64,000 nucleotides of DNA, taken from contig NZ_JADOTV010000010.1 in the NCBI RefSeq assembly GCF_015767245.1, positions 86,419 through 150,418 on the forward strand. The letters are read 5' to 3'. Source of the stretch: Aureivirga sp. CE67 (GTDB taxonomy: Bacteria; Bacteroidota; Bacteroidia; Flavobacteriales; Flavobacteriaceae). How positions within the stretch are numbered: position 1 is the stretch's first letter; each line of letters starts with the position of its first letter. Below the pieces are notes generated by a model. The model was given only the letters and a program-made list of their open reading frames with translations. It was not told the DNA's origin and ran no database searches. Position numbers and translations under genes: made by a program. Shown here one piece after another: positions 1-9,316 of this stretch.

Positions 1-49
1 TGGAATTTGGAACAACAAAAGTTCCTATTTTAACTAATACTGGTTTCAA
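1..49 (-). CDS. Possible 5' end of a gene leaving the left edge (partial)
   Basis: On the minus strand a frame opens at a TTG codon at 47-49 and stays open to the window edge. It reads (M)KPVLVKIGTFVVPNS. A perfect TANNTTTG promoter box (TACTTTTG) lies about 45 bases upstream, so a transcript probably starts here and runs off the window. The start codon is uncertain, because the frame is also open further upstream, and no family can be named from 16 residues. Confidence 0.3.
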   Translation of the reverse strand, partial: MKPVLVKIGTFVVPNS

Positions 50-91
50 ATTTTTCTTGTTTAAAATATAATTTTGTAAAAATGCGAACTG

Positions 92-99
92 CAAAAGTA
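92..99 (-). promoter_or_regulatory. Flavobacterial -7 promoter box (TACTTTTG), minus strand
   Basis: The minus strand reads TACTTTTG, an exact match to the Bacteroidetes -7 consensus TANNTTTG. It sits upstream of the reading frame leaving the left edge. I see no TTG at the expected 17-23 base spacing, so only the -7 element is supported. Confidence 0.4.
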
Positions 100-150
100 C
101 AACTTCTTTTATTTAAAACCACCTAATTAACAATTACATTTTTAGATGTT

Positions 151-1494
151 CTAAGGCAAACTTCTTTCAACAACAGATTCTGGTAAAGATTTCTTTGCTT
201 TCGCTCCCATATCTTTCAGTTTCTCCATACTTACAACAATATTTCCTTTACCTTCACATAGTTTATTCATCGCTCCAGAATATTCTGTTTTTGCATCATC
301 TAAACGTTTTCCAATTTTAATTAAATTCTGAATCAAACCTTCAAATTTATCATACATCGCACCGGCTTGTTGTGCAATTTGAATTGCATTTCGTTTTTGT
401 TTTTCGTTTTGCCAAATAGAGTTAATTGTACGAAGTGTTGCTAAAAGTGTAGAAGGCGTAACGATTACAATATTCTTTGAAAAAGCATTGTTATATAAAT
501 TCGGATCCATTTTTGAAGCAACCGCAAAAGCAGGCTCAATAGGAATAAATAAAAGCACAAAATCAGGAGATTCAATCTGATAAAGATCTTCATATCTTTT
601 TCCACTTAACTGCATCACATGTCTATTGATCGAAGTAATGTGTTCTTTTAAAAGTGTCGGTTTTAAAGTTTCTTCCTCACAATTGATATATTTCTCATAA
701 GCAGTCAGCGATACTTTTGAATCAATAATCATTTTTCTATTTTCTGGAAGATGAATAATTACATCAGGACGAAGTCTAGTTCTATTTTCATAATTTACAC
801 TAAAACTTTTTTCCATTTCAAATTCACGACCTTTTTCCAAACCAGATTTTTCTAAAACTCTTTCTAAGATAATTTCCCCCCAGTTTCCTTGCATTTTAGA
901 ATCACCTTTCAATGCTTTTGTCAAGTTCAAAGCATCTTTACTCATTTGTAAATTTAGTTTTTCAAGACCAAAAATTTGTTCTCTCAATGCAGCATGTCTA
1001 TCAATTGTATCTTTATGTGTTTCTTCTACTTTTTTCTCAAAAGTCTGAATTTTTTCCTGCAACGGGTTTAAAATTTGCTGTAAATTGATATGATTTTGTT
1101 TCGTGAATTTCTCTGCTTTTTCTTCTAAAATCTTGTTTGCCAAATTCTCAAATTCAACCGAAAATTTCTCTTGAAGATTTAGAATTTCCTTTTTTTGTTC
1201 TTGCAACTTTTCTTTAAGCAAAACATTTTCAGAATTTCTTCTCGTATATTCTATTAAAACATCTTCTTTTTCATTTCTCAAATCTTCCAATTCAAGTTTT
1301 AGTTCCTCAATTGCTTGCTTTTTTTCCATTTGTGTTGTTTCCAACATATTTTGAAGATGCGCCAATTCAGTTGTTTTTTTCTGTAAATCTTCGTTTAGAG
1401 TATTAGACTTTTTACTTGCTTGAAGTTTTGAATATAAAAAACCAGCAATAGCGCCAATTGCGATACTTGAAATAGAAATAATTATCTGTTGCAT
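151..1494 (-). CDS. rmuC: DNA recombination protein RmuC
   Basis: RmuC-family protein, linked in E. coli to limiting inversions at short inverted repeats and thought to have a PD-(D/E)XK nuclease-like core. Residues 2-22 form an N-terminal membrane anchor. Residues 25-190 are a long charged coiled coil. The RmuC core follows, with GNWGEIILERVLEKSGL at 203-219 and RPDVIIHLP plus MIIDSK at 242-260, the latter carrying the conserved acidic residues. The length of 447 residues is normal for the family. It is a single gene transcribed toward the left edge, with a divergent AsmA-like neighbour. Confidence 0.93.
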   Translation of the reverse strand: MQQIIISISSIAIGAIAGFLYSKLQASKKSNTLNEDLQKKTTELAHLQNMLETTQMEKKQAIEELKLELEDLRNEKEDVLIEYTRRNSENVLLKEKLQEQKKEILNLQEKFSVEFENLANKILEEKAEKFTKQNHINLQQILNPLQEKIQTFEKKVEETHKDTIDRHAALREQIFGLEKLNLQMSKDALNLTKALKGDSKMQGNWGEIILERVLEKSGLEKGREFEMEKSFSVNYENRTRLRPDVIIHLPENRKMIIDSKVSLTAYEKYINCEEETLKPTLLKEHITSINRHVMQLSGKRYEDLYQIESPDFVLLFIPIEPAFAVASKMDPNLYNNAFSKNIVIVTPSTLLATLRTINSIWQNEKQKRNAIQIAQQAGAMYDKFEGLIQNLIKIGKRLDDAKTEYSGAMNKLCEGKGNIVVSMEKLKDMGAKAKKSLPESVVERSLP

Positions 1495-1640
1495 TCTTTT
1501 TTATTTAAAAAGCTAAGATACTAGACTTTGTTAAAAAATAAAACCAAAAAGATAGAAGAAACCTACATTTTTAGCTAAATAAAAAATCATTTGTATTTAA
1601 ATGCTTAACTTTAAAGAGAGTCAATTCAAAATCTTTTCAT

Positions 1641-3287
1641 ATGTCTTCATCAAAATTCTTTTTAAATCTGTTTAAAGTCTTATCCATTTTATTTTTAATA
1701 TTTCTTTTTTCGAGTTATGTTTTTAGTGTTTTTTTGGAAAATGAATTGCGAGATATTACACAAAAAAAAGTAGAGGAATTCAATAAAACTTCAAGCTATA
1801 AAATCAAGATTGATAAAATTAATTTTAGTTTATTAAGACAAACAATTGTTCTAAAAAAAATAGAGATAAGTCCAGATGAGAAATATCTTTCTTTGATGGA
1901 AAATGGAAAACTGAATAAATCTGTTGCTTATAAAGTTTTTCTGCCAAAAGTAGAAATCGAAGGTTTTGGTGTAATTTCTTATATGAAAGATAAAATCATT
2001 CATTCGAACCAGTTGAAATTGATTGAATCAAAAGTTCGAATTATTCATTATGATGATGTAAAACGATTTGCGCACAAAGAACATATACAGAATTTGATGT
2101 TTGAGATAAAAGGAGTCAATGGTTTGATTTTGGATAAAATTCAACTTTATAAACCGCAGATAACTTTTGAAAATATAAATAATAAACAGAAATCTGAGAT
2201 GGAGTTGGAGATGTATGATACTTCGGTTAATTCCATTGTTTTCAAAAAAAATGCTAAAGGAAAATTAGAGTTTCAAACAGAAAATTCAACTTTTACTTTA
2301 AAAGATTTTTGCTTGATTACATTTGACAAAAGATATAAGTTTTTTATAAAAGATTTACATTACGATTTGCATGAAAAAGCATTGCACTTAAAAGAACTTA
2401 ATTTTGCACCAGATAAAAAAACACTACTAAAACTAACAGAAACTTATAAATATACAGAAGATGTTTTTTCTGTAGATATTAAAAAAATGGCTTCTACAAA
2501 CTTTGATTTATTTACATTTTTTAAAGACGATGAAGTTCTTTTAGAATCTATTTCTATTTCAGATTTGGATGCTAAAATTTTAAAAAATAAAACAAAACCT
2601 TGGAATTATGATAAAAGACCGATATTTCCAAATCAGTTTTTAAATACTGTAAATACACCAATTATGATTGATAAAATTCATATTGAAAATGTTAGTTTGG
2701 ATTATGAAGAAAAATTGAAACATTCGGATGAAAACTTGAAAGTTACTTTTAAGGAAGGAAATATCGAATTAAAAAATATTGCTACTAGTTTTTTTAGAAA
2801 AAAAGCACCTTTAGAATTATCTTTTAAAGGGAAGTTTATGGGAAGTTCCAATTTAGATTTAGAACTAAAAATGCCATATTTTAATCCAAATTTTGAAATT
2901 ACAGCTTCTATGTCAAAAGCTCCTTTGACAGATTTTAATAAAGCCTTACATCCTGCAACAAATTATTCTTTTTTAAAAGGAGAACTGTTAAAAGTAAACA
3001 TGAAAGCTACTGCAAATACCACAGAATCTTCAGGGGAAATGATCCTATTATATCATGATGCAGATTTTATCTTTCAAAAACATAAAAATGGAAAAGAGAA
3101 TAAATTCAAGTCCTTTTTTGGAAACATTTTAGTAAAGAAAAGCAATCCAAATAAAAAAGGACATACGAAAGTTGTACCTGTATCTTTCGAAAGAGTTCCT
3201 TACAAAGGCTTAGGGAATTTTCTTTGGAAAACTTCCGAATCAGGTATTCGTCATACTTTTTTTGTGTTAGGTAAAAAAGAAAAATAA
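1641..3287 (+). CDS. AsmA/DUF748-like membrane-anchored protein
   Basis: A 548-residue protein with one N-terminal membrane segment (about residues 8-31). The rest is a long periplasmic region rich in beta strands. The start of that region (residues 33-75, a helix followed by 'YKIKIDKINFSLLRQTIVLKKIEIS') looks like the opening repeat of AsmA/DUF748 proteins, which are bridge-like proteins linked to envelope lipid homeostasis. No enzyme motif is visible. A second basic patch near the C-terminus (around 470-520) has no obvious explanation. The coding call is firm; the family assignment is an inference from pattern only. Confidence 0.82.
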   Translation: MSSSKFFLNLFKVLSILFLIFLFSSYVFSVFLENELRDITQKKVEEFNKTSSYKIKIDKINFSLLRQTIVLKKIEISPDEKYLSLMENGKLNKSVAYKVFLPKVEIEGFGVISYMKDKIIHSNQLKLIESKVRIIHYDDVKRFAHKEHIQNLMFEIKGVNGLILDKIQLYKPQITFENINNKQKSEMELEMYDTSVNSIVFKKNAKGKLEFQTENSTFTLKDFCLITFDKRYKFFIKDLHYDLHEKALHLKELNFAPDKKTLLKLTETYKYTEDVFSVDIKKMASTNFDLFTFFKDDEVLLESISISDLDAKILKNKTKPWNYDKRPIFPNQFLNTVNTPIMIDKIHIENVSLDYEEKLKHSDENLKVTFKEGNIELKNIATSFFRKKAPLELSFKGKFMGSSNLDLELKMPYFNPNFEITASMSKAPLTDFNKALHPATNYSFLKGELLKVNMKATANTTESSGEMILLYHDADFIFQKHKNGKENKFKSFFGNILVKKSNPNKKGHTKVVPVSFERVPYKGLGNFLWKTSESGIRHTFFVLGKKEK

Positions 3288-3288
3288 T

Positions 3289-3336
3289 TATCGGTATTTT
3301 ATTCGATATTTTTCAATATCGGTTAAAAATACGATA
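3289..3336. promoter_or_regulatory. Cluster of four TATCG half-sites (putative operator)
   Basis: TATCG occurs at 3289-3293 and 3317-3321, and its complement CGATA at 3304-3308 and 3332-3336. This gives two perfect TATCG-N10-CGATA palindromes, with a third dyad (CGATATT/AATATCG) between them. The cluster sits about 70 bases upstream of the satD-like gene, which encodes a C-terminal helix-turn-helix. A near-consensus -7 box (TAATTTTA, 3351-3358) lies just downstream. An autoregulatory operator is the simplest reading. A terminator is less likely because no T-run follows. Confidence 0.55.
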
Positions 3337-3404
3337 AAACTTATTTATTGTAATTTTACCCTGTAAAAAAAAAGTAGTACATTCACATCAAAAAGAATGA
3401 AAAT

Positions 3405-4007
3405 ATGGTAAGTGTAATTACTGGGGATATTATTAATTCTAGAAACAATTCTCCTGAGATTTGGTTGAAAGTTTTGAAAGAAGCTTTGCAAAATTATGGA
3501 GAAGAGTACGCAAATTGGGAAATATTCCGTGGCGACAGTTTTCAGTTATTAGTTGAAAATTCAGAAGAAGTCTTGAAAATTGCGATTTATTTAAAAGCAG
3601 CTTTAAAACAAATCAAAGGAATTGATGTACGAATGGGAATTGGAATAGGGAATATTTCTTTTCAATCTTCCAAAGTTTCACAAGCGAATGGAGAAGTTTT
3701 TATTTTCTCTGGCGAAGCATTTGAAGATTTGAAGAAGAAAACCATTCTGATTAAAACCAATAATACAATATTCGATGAAGAAATGAATTTGTATTTAGAA
3801 CTTGGTTTGCTAAAAATGGATTTTTGGTCTGTTCGAGAAGCGACTTTAGTAAAAACGATTTTAGATTTTCCAGATTATACACAAAGTCAACTAGCTGAAA
3901 AATTAGAGAAAACGCAAAGTACGATTAGTGAAACTTTGAAAAGATCGTGTTTTGACGAGATTATGAAAATTGAAAAAATGTTTAAAGAAAAATTAAATAG
4001 AAAATGA
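3405..4007 (+). CDS. SatD-like protein with cyclase-like N-terminus and HTH
   Basis: A 200-residue protein of the SatD type. Residues 1-150 carry three blocks spaced as in class III nucleotidyl cyclases: an Asp in VITGDIINSR (D8), RGDSFQLLV (D44), and VRMGIGIG (75-82). A GEAFEDLKKK block follows at 103-112. Residues 158-181 form a helix-turn-helix (SQLAEKLEKTQSTISETL) of the marR/sigma-like type. The stop overlaps the start of the next gene (ATGA), so the two are translationally coupled. No function is established for the family. The cyclase resemblance is my inference from motif order, not a known activity. Confidence 0.88.
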   Translation: MVSVITGDIINSRNNSPEIWLKVLKEALQNYGEEYANWEIFRGDSFQLLVENSEEVLKIAIYLKAALKQIKGIDVRMGIGIGNISFQSSKVSQANGEVFIFSGEAFEDLKKKTILIKTNNTIFDEEMNLYLELGLLKMDFWSVREATLVKTILDFPDYTQSQLAEKLEKTQSTISETLKRSCFDEIMKIEKMFKEKLNRK

Positions 4008-4720
4008 TATTATTGATAAAATTGCTTCTAGCTCATTTGGTTGGAGATTTTTTGTTACAACCTACAAGCTGGGTGAAAGATAAAGAGGAGAAAAAGATAA
4101 AATCGAAATATTTATATTATCATATTGGTGTTCATGCGCTGTTTTTGCTACTTCTTTTAAAGTTTGATTTTAAATATTGGTTAGGAATGTTGGTGATTGT
4201 AGCATCTCACTATATTTTTGATTTGTTTAAAATCTATTTTGTAGAGAAGAAGAATAATAGAATTTTCTTTTTTGTGGATCAATTGCTGCATTTATTGGCA
4301 ATTATTTACGTAGTTACGCTTTATGAAAAAGTCAAATTCTTGGAAGAAGTTTTTGAGAGTCCAAAATTGTTATTGTTACTGGTTGCTGTTTTATTGGTAA
4401 CAACTGTTGCTTCGATTGTAATGAAAGTGATTATCTCAAAATGGCGCCCTGAAACAATGGAGGAAAATGGCTCTTTAGAAGATGCAGGGAAATATATAGG
4501 AATGTTAGAAAGATTGTTTGTTTTTTGTTTTATCATCACAAATCATTGGACTGCAATTGGATTTTTAATTACTGCTAAATCTGTTTTTCGTTTTGGAGAT
4601 TTATCACAAGCAAGAGATAGAAAATTGACAGAATATATTTTGATTGGAACTTTATTGAGTTTTGGTTTGGCTATTTCTGTAGGTTTATTATATCAGTTTG
4701 TAGAAAAATATATTAGTTAA
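4004..4720 (+). CDS. DUF3307 polytopic membrane protein
   Basis: A 238-residue integral membrane protein with about six hydrophobic segments. It opens with LLAHLVGDFLLQP, the signature of DUF3307, and a second conserved His/Asp block (HYIFDLFKIYF) lies near residue 70. Its start overlaps the satD-like stop by four bases. This pairing is one I recall as recurrent in Bacteroidetes, which suggests the membrane protein and the HTH protein act together. Its C-terminus overlaps, tail to tail, the small membrane gene on the other strand by eight bases. Function unknown. Confidence 0.9.
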   Translation: MILLIKLLLAHLVGDFLLQPTSWVKDKEEKKIKSKYLYYHIGVHALFLLLLLKFDFKYWLGMLVIVASHYIFDLFKIYFVEKKNNRIFFFVDQLLHLLAIIYVVTLYEKVKFLEEVFESPKLLLLLVAVLLVTTVASIVMKVIISKWRPETMEENGSLEDAGKYIGMLERLFVFCFIITNHWTAIGFLITAKSVFRFGDLSQARDRKLTEYILIGTLLSFGLAISVGLLYQFVEKYIS

Positions 4721-4898
4721 GTTTTCGAAGCTTTCTTTTTAAAAATAAATAATAAAAGAAAAGACTTAGAAGTAGAACAGGGAAAATAACACAGAAAATA
4801 AAAAAGTTAGTTTCATAGTATGAAATCCCTAATAAATTGGAGATATTGATGATGAAATCAGTACAATAATTATATAGAAATTGAACTATTTTTTCCAT
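4713..4898 (-). CDS. Small membrane protein, 61 residues
   Basis: A 61-residue protein with one strong hydrophobic segment (about 30-52) and a basic C-terminal tail (KRKLRKLN), suggesting a cytoplasmic C-terminus. Its start lies 13 bases inside the end of the upstream 124-residue gene, so the two probably form one translationally coupled unit. It also overlaps the DUF3307 gene by eight bases tail to tail. I do not recognise a family. The overlap and the membrane segment are the main reasons to call it real. Confidence 0.55.
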   Translation of the reverse strand: MEKIVQFLYNYCTDFIINISNLLGISYYETNFFIFCVIFPVLLLSLFFYYLFLKRKLRKLN

Positions 4899-5260
4899 TC
4901 TTTGATTTTCTTTTTTAGGTTTAAAATCTTATAAAATAAAAAAATAAATAGTGCTGGGAATAGAATCACGAATAGAAAAAGATTTGCAAAACGATAATTA
5001 CCAGAAGACTTCAAAGTTTTGATTGTTCCAAAATATAGAGGGTCTGTAAATTGAAAATAATCTTTGAGTAGAGTAACATGATTTTCTTTACAATGATCCG
5101 TATTATGATGACAAGCCCAAGAACATTGATTTTTTAATTTTTTAGAACTGTTTAATTTAGTTTCAGAAAAAGAATAATTATTACTAAAACGAAAGTATTC
5201 ATTGATTCCAATTATAAATAAAAAAGGAAAAAGAATCCAGAATAAAAATTTCCATTTCAT
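4886..5260 (-). CDS. Small two-TM protein with a Cys/His-rich loop
   Basis: A 124-residue protein with a hydrophobic segment at each end (about 3-21 and 90-112). The segment between them, probably periplasmic, carries a tight Cys/His cluster: CSWACHHNTDHCKENH (residues 47-62). It has three cysteines and four histidines in 16 residues, as expected for metal binding or a redox site, though it is not a CxxCH heme motif. A basic tail follows the second segment. It is the first gene of a two-gene unit with the 61-residue membrane protein. I cannot name a family. Confidence 0.7.
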   Translation of the reverse strand: MKWKFLFWILFPFLFIIGINEYFRFSNNYSFSETKLNSSKKLKNQCSWACHHNTDHCKENHVTLLKDYFQFTDPLYFGTIKTLKSSGNYRFANLFLFVILFPALFIFLFYKILNLKKKIKEWKK

Positions 5261-5292
5261 AGGTGATTTTTTAAAAGATAAATTAGAATTTT

Positions 5293-5327
5293 AAAAAAAA
5301 GGTAACACAAAACATGTTACCTTTTTT
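5293..5327 (-). terminator. Rho-independent terminator of the T9SS type B gene
   Basis: An inverted repeat GGTAACA/TGTTACC at 5301-5307 and 5315-5321 is extended by A/T pairs. On the minus strand the stem is followed by a T-run. It lies a few bases beyond the stop of the 905-residue gene. Confidence 0.75.
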
Positions 5328-5331
5328 AGTT

Positions 5332-8049
5332 TTATTTACTCAAGAAAATCCAACCATTTCTTGGTTCCATATTATTTCTATTTAATTCTAAAACATAATA
5401 ATAAGTTCCAGATGGGAGAGGAGCATCAGAGTTTTTTGCAGTTCCATCCCAGTTTTCAGTGTTTTTATCTCCTTCATAAACCAAAGTTCCATATCGATTA
5501 TAAATATAGAGTTTAAAATCAGGGAAATAATTTTTTAAATCTTCAATTTCAAAACCTTCACTAGAGTTTGAGTTAAAAGAATTTGGAACTTCAATATCCG
5601 GAATTTCACATTCTTTTACAATTAACTCTAATGTTGTCTTTGTTTCGCAATTTGTTTCAGAATTGAAAATTTTGATATATAAAATTTCAGGATTTGATTC
5701 ATTAATATAAACTTCTGAAAGATTAATTGGATTTAAATTATTTAATAAATCTTCTTCAGAAGTATAAAAAGTAAGTTCGATATTTTCATTATCAACTTCT
5801 TCTAAATAAGAATTTTTGAAAGCTTCCAAATCAAATTCCGAAATTTGATAAGAAGTTTCACATTGTTCAATATTATCTTTTGGCAAAATAATTTTAGCAT
5901 AAACATTTAATGTAAAACTTGTTGTGTCTTTACACTGTTCTTCACCTTTTAAAATTTTGACATAAATAGTTTTCGAATTTTCTTCAATGGAATAATTATC
6001 CGTAATCTGAATTTGGTTTTCATCGTTTTCTAGATCATTTTCTGTTTCATAAAAACTAATAATTACAGTTTCAGAAGTAAAAGTTTCTAAAATTTGATTG
6101 TATACAACTTCTAAATCAAATTTGGCTAAATCATCTAAAGGTTTACAAACAAAAAGATCTTCGATATCTGGACTAAAATCATTTTCAATTATAATTAATT
6201 CAAATGTTCCAGTAGAATTACAAAGAGAGACATTTTCTACAAAAACATAAATTGTTTGATTTTCACTTGTAGTATAATTATCAATATTTTCAATTTCGTT
6301 TTCTTGATTTTCTAAATCTTCTAAAGAAGTATAATATTGAATATTCGTAATTTGCTCGTTTGAATTTAAAATAAAATCTGAAACTTCACTAAAATCAAAA
6401 ACTGCGACATCCTCATTATTTCTACAAGACTCTAAATTTGGTAAATCATCTAGAATTGGTGAATCTAAAATTGTTACTTCTATAGAAACAGAAAAGTTTT
6501 GAATTCCAATACCAACCTCAGCTGTAACAGTAAAAGTTCCAGTATCAGAGTAAATATGAGTAGTTTCTAAATCCGTAGAAATATTATTCGTACCAGAATC
6601 TGGATCTCCAAAATTCCAAACTACAGAATCTACATCTTCATTGTCAATATAAAAATGAGTTTCATCTCCCAAACAAAAGAATTGAGCTTTTATTGTTGGC
6701 TCAAAAATAGATTGAATAAAAACAGGTAGACCCCATCTGGTTTTTACACTAGAATTTAAAGCTAAACCTTCTTCTATATAATTTGCTGCCAAACCAGGTT
6801 CATTTGGAAACTCGATAAACGAAAGGTTTTTATAGGAATCAGTTACAGTTGTATGATATATTTTTCCATCGATAGCAATTTGTAAGGAACCTCTAGATCT
6901 CCTTTCAAAAGTTTGTAAAGAAAGGTCGTCATTGTAGGTTTTTTCATAAATATTTATTTTGGAAGCAGGAATGTCATTTGCGTTTAAATCGAATTGAGAA
7001 ATAACTCCTAACTCAGAATAAAAACTAACAGCTTCACCATTATTATTCTCGAATTCTGTATAATAATCAATTTGTGCATAAGCATAATTTCCATTTGGCG
7101 AAAACTCCACTCCATAAGGAGATCCTTGATCATCATCACTTAATAAACTCAGCGGATTGGAAACAATGCCGGTTTCTTTATCAAAATCAAATAAATAAAG
7201 CAATCCTTTTTTGATTTCAGCAGCTATTCTAGGAGGATTAATATTGTTATAATCATTTGATAACGCAGGAAAATCTTCTATTTTATTGTTAGAATAAAAA
7301 GCAGAAATTAACTTAGTTCCTTGAAGATTAAATTTCATATATCCTCGCATATTTGTTACAGCAACATCATCATAATTTATTGTTGTGTTATCTAGAGGAG
7401 CTAAAATTAATTCTATATCAGGACCAACTTCCGAAGTAATTGGAGTTTCATTTACGCCACTAGAAGTAACTTTATATGCATAAAACTTATTTTCATAATG
7501 TGTCAATAACCAAAACCCTGTTCCATCTGAAGTTTTAGTTGCTGTCAATTTTTCAGAGCACTTATTTAACAATTGAATATTTTTTTCAGACTCAACAACA
7601 CCGCCTAAACCAGCGTTTAAAGTCATGTCAATTGTAGAATATTTCAATCCAGTTGAAATTTCTTCAAAATCGGTATCATCTGTATGCACTGTGAAAATAA
7701 AATATTTGGTATCATCATTCGGATAAGGAACCACCATCCCTGAGCTAGTACTAGAATTTTCACCTCCAAGTTTGTCCTCGATAGGAGTATCTATGGGAAA
7801 CATAGATTCATGATTTTTATTCCAAACATCAATTCCATCAGAATAAAAAAGTAAATCACCTTCAGGAGTACAAATGGAAGTACAACCTTCAAGAGTTTCC
7901 ATTTCTCCAACAATAGGGGTTGGCGGGTTTGTATTAAAATCTAGTCCAGCATTTTCTCCAAAAAACCAGATACTAGATTCTTTTTGAGCAAAAACGGAAA
8001 CAGTGAAAATAAAATAGAGTAAAAAGAGAGATGTAATTTTAATTTTCAT
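5332..8049 (-). CDS. T9SS type B sorting domain protein with propeller and PKD domains
   Basis: A large secreted surface protein of 905 residues. A signal peptide covers residues 1-21 (ending SVFAQ). Residues 25-450 look like a WD40/YVTN-style beta-propeller, with repeated 'SPNGNYAYAQI'-like strands. A PKD domain follows at about 455-530 (VVWNFGDPDSG, then DTGTFTVTAEV). Three immunoglobulin-like repeats come next, each ending near an 'IYVKI' or 'LYIKIFN' strand with paired cysteines. The C-terminal 85 residues, with IYNRYGTLVYEGD and LPSGTYYYVLELN, are the type B (gliding-motility-associated) sorting domain. It is exported through T9SS; the ligand is unknown. Confidence 0.93.
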   Translation of the reverse strand: MKIKITSLFLLYFIFTVSVFAQKESSIWFFGENAGLDFNTNPPTPIVGEMETLEGCTSICTPEGDLLFYSDGIDVWNKNHESMFPIDTPIEDKLGGENSSTSSGMVVPYPNDDTKYFIFTVHTDDTDFEEISTGLKYSTIDMTLNAGLGGVVESEKNIQLLNKCSEKLTATKTSDGTGFWLLTHYENKFYAYKVTSSGVNETPITSEVGPDIELILAPLDNTTINYDDVAVTNMRGYMKFNLQGTKLISAFYSNNKIEDFPALSNDYNNINPPRIAAEIKKGLLYLFDFDKETGIVSNPLSLLSDDDQGSPYGVEFSPNGNYAYAQIDYYTEFENNNGEAVSFYSELGVISQFDLNANDIPASKINIYEKTYNDDLSLQTFERRSRGSLQIAIDGKIYHTTVTDSYKNLSFIEFPNEPGLAANYIEEGLALNSSVKTRWGLPVFIQSIFEPTIKAQFFCLGDETHFYIDNEDVDSVVWNFGDPDSGTNNISTDLETTHIYSDTGTFTVTAEVGIGIQNFSVSIEVTILDSPILDDLPNLESCRNNEDVAVFDFSEVSDFILNSNEQITNIQYYTSLEDLENQENEIENIDNYTTSENQTIYVFVENVSLCNSTGTFELIIIENDFSPDIEDLFVCKPLDDLAKFDLEVVYNQILETFTSETVIISFYETENDLENDENQIQITDNYSIEENSKTIYVKILKGEEQCKDTTSFTLNVYAKIILPKDNIEQCETSYQISEFDLEAFKNSYLEEVDNENIELTFYTSEEDLLNNLNPINLSEVYINESNPEILYIKIFNSETNCETKTTLELIVKECEIPDIEVPNSFNSNSSEGFEIEDLKNYFPDFKLYIYNRYGTLVYEGDKNTENWDGTAKNSDAPLPSGTYYYVLELNRNNMEPRNGWIFLSK

Positions 8050-8179
8050 TAATAAATGTTTTATAGATGTTTAGGACTAAATGTAATGAAAATTATAAAT
8101 TTTAATAAAAAATATTTGATGAATATTGTATTTTGCGAAAAATAGCATACAATCTTGTGTTAAATAAAGTGAAAAAACT

Positions 8180-9259
8180 ATGAAAATTATAAAAAGAATC
8201 CTTTTAGGAATAATTCTAATTCCAATACTTTATGGTTTAATTTCAATTATTTCAACATATATAACTATAAATCCTCAACAAGAAGAATCAAAAGAGAAGT
8301 ATATTTTTCTTACAACAAATGGTGTGCATTTAGATATTGTTTTGCCAGTTTCTGAAATGAGTCCAAATTTAAGAGATGGTTTGCATTTTTCAAATAATTC
8401 TAAATTTATTGCATTTGGTTGGGGAGATAAAGATTTCTATTTAAACACGCCATCTTGGGAAGATTTGACTTTCAAAAATGCGATGAAAGCTCTTTTTTAT
8501 AAAAGTGAAACTTTGATGCATCTTACAGAATTTTATAGACAAGAATCAGATTGGGTTAAAATTGAAATTTCGGATGCGCAATTGAAAAAAATGAATACCT
8601 ATTTAGAAAATTCATTTCAAAGAGAAAATAGTGAAAAAGTTCTATTGAAAGGAAAAGGTTATAGTTATGATGATCAGTTTTATAAAGCAAATGGAAGTTA
8701 TTCTTGTTTTAAAACTTGTAATTCTTGGGTAAACTCTGCTTTCAAATATTCGGATTTAAAACATTGTTTTTGGACACCGTATAGTTTTCGTTTGATGGAT
8801 TTGTATTCGCAAGAAACAATTATAAGTTGGGATCCGAGATTTCCAAATGAAAATATTAGACGAGAACCTATCTTAAAAAAAGGATTTGAAGGAATAATAT
8901 TCGATGATGGTTATTGTATTTATCAAAAACGAAAAAAAGATTCTTTCCTTGACTTTTCTTTTTCCTATTATGATGATTGTCAAATAGCAGTTAGCCAATT
9001 ATTAGGTTTTAAAATCCGAAACATAGAAGAAACTGAAAAGGGTATAGAAAATCCATTTACTTTAAGAAAAAATGATAGTCTTAAAATTCAGACTATTTTG
9101 GAAAAGTTCGAAATGAGGAAAACTTCAGATATATTGAAACAATATCCTAATTCATTTTATTTTTATGTTGAATATTACTCAAAAATATTCAAATGGGAAA
9201 TTTCTAAAGGTTTTGGAGAGGATGTTCTTTATCTTAAAAATTCACAACATTTCTTTTAA
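8180..9259 (+). CDS. TIGR02117/DUF2459 family protein with an extra C-terminal region
   Basis: The first ~215 residues match the DUF2459/TIGR02117 type: an N-terminal membrane segment, TTNGVHLDIVLP (49-60), FGWGDKDFYL, and near the end SYSCFKTCNSWVN with a conserved Cys. Family members usually stop there at about 220-230 residues. This one goes on for a further ~140 residues of charged sequence with no recognised domain. No frameshift or internal stop marks the join. The conserved His and Cys resemble NlpC/P60-like catalytic positions, which is only an inference. Confidence 0.85.
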   Translation: MKIIKRILLGIILIPILYGLISIISTYITINPQQEESKEKYIFLTTNGVHLDIVLPVSEMSPNLRDGLHFSNNSKFIAFGWGDKDFYLNTPSWEDLTFKNAMKALFYKSETLMHLTEFYRQESDWVKIEISDAQLKKMNTYLENSFQRENSEKVLLKGKGYSYDDQFYKANGSYSCFKTCNSWVNSAFKYSDLKHCFWTPYSFRLMDLYSQETIISWDPRFPNENIRREPILKKGFEGIIFDDGYCIYQKRKKDSFLDFSFSYYDDCQIAVSQLLGFKIRNIEETEKGIENPFTLRKNDSLKIQTILEKFEMRKTSDILKQYPNSFYFYVEYYSKIFKWEISKGFGEDVLYLKNSQHFF

Positions 9260-9316
9260 GTTAAAATAGTATAAGTTTTAGTTAGAGGCGTATCAGTTTT
9301 CAATTTTTCAATGCTT

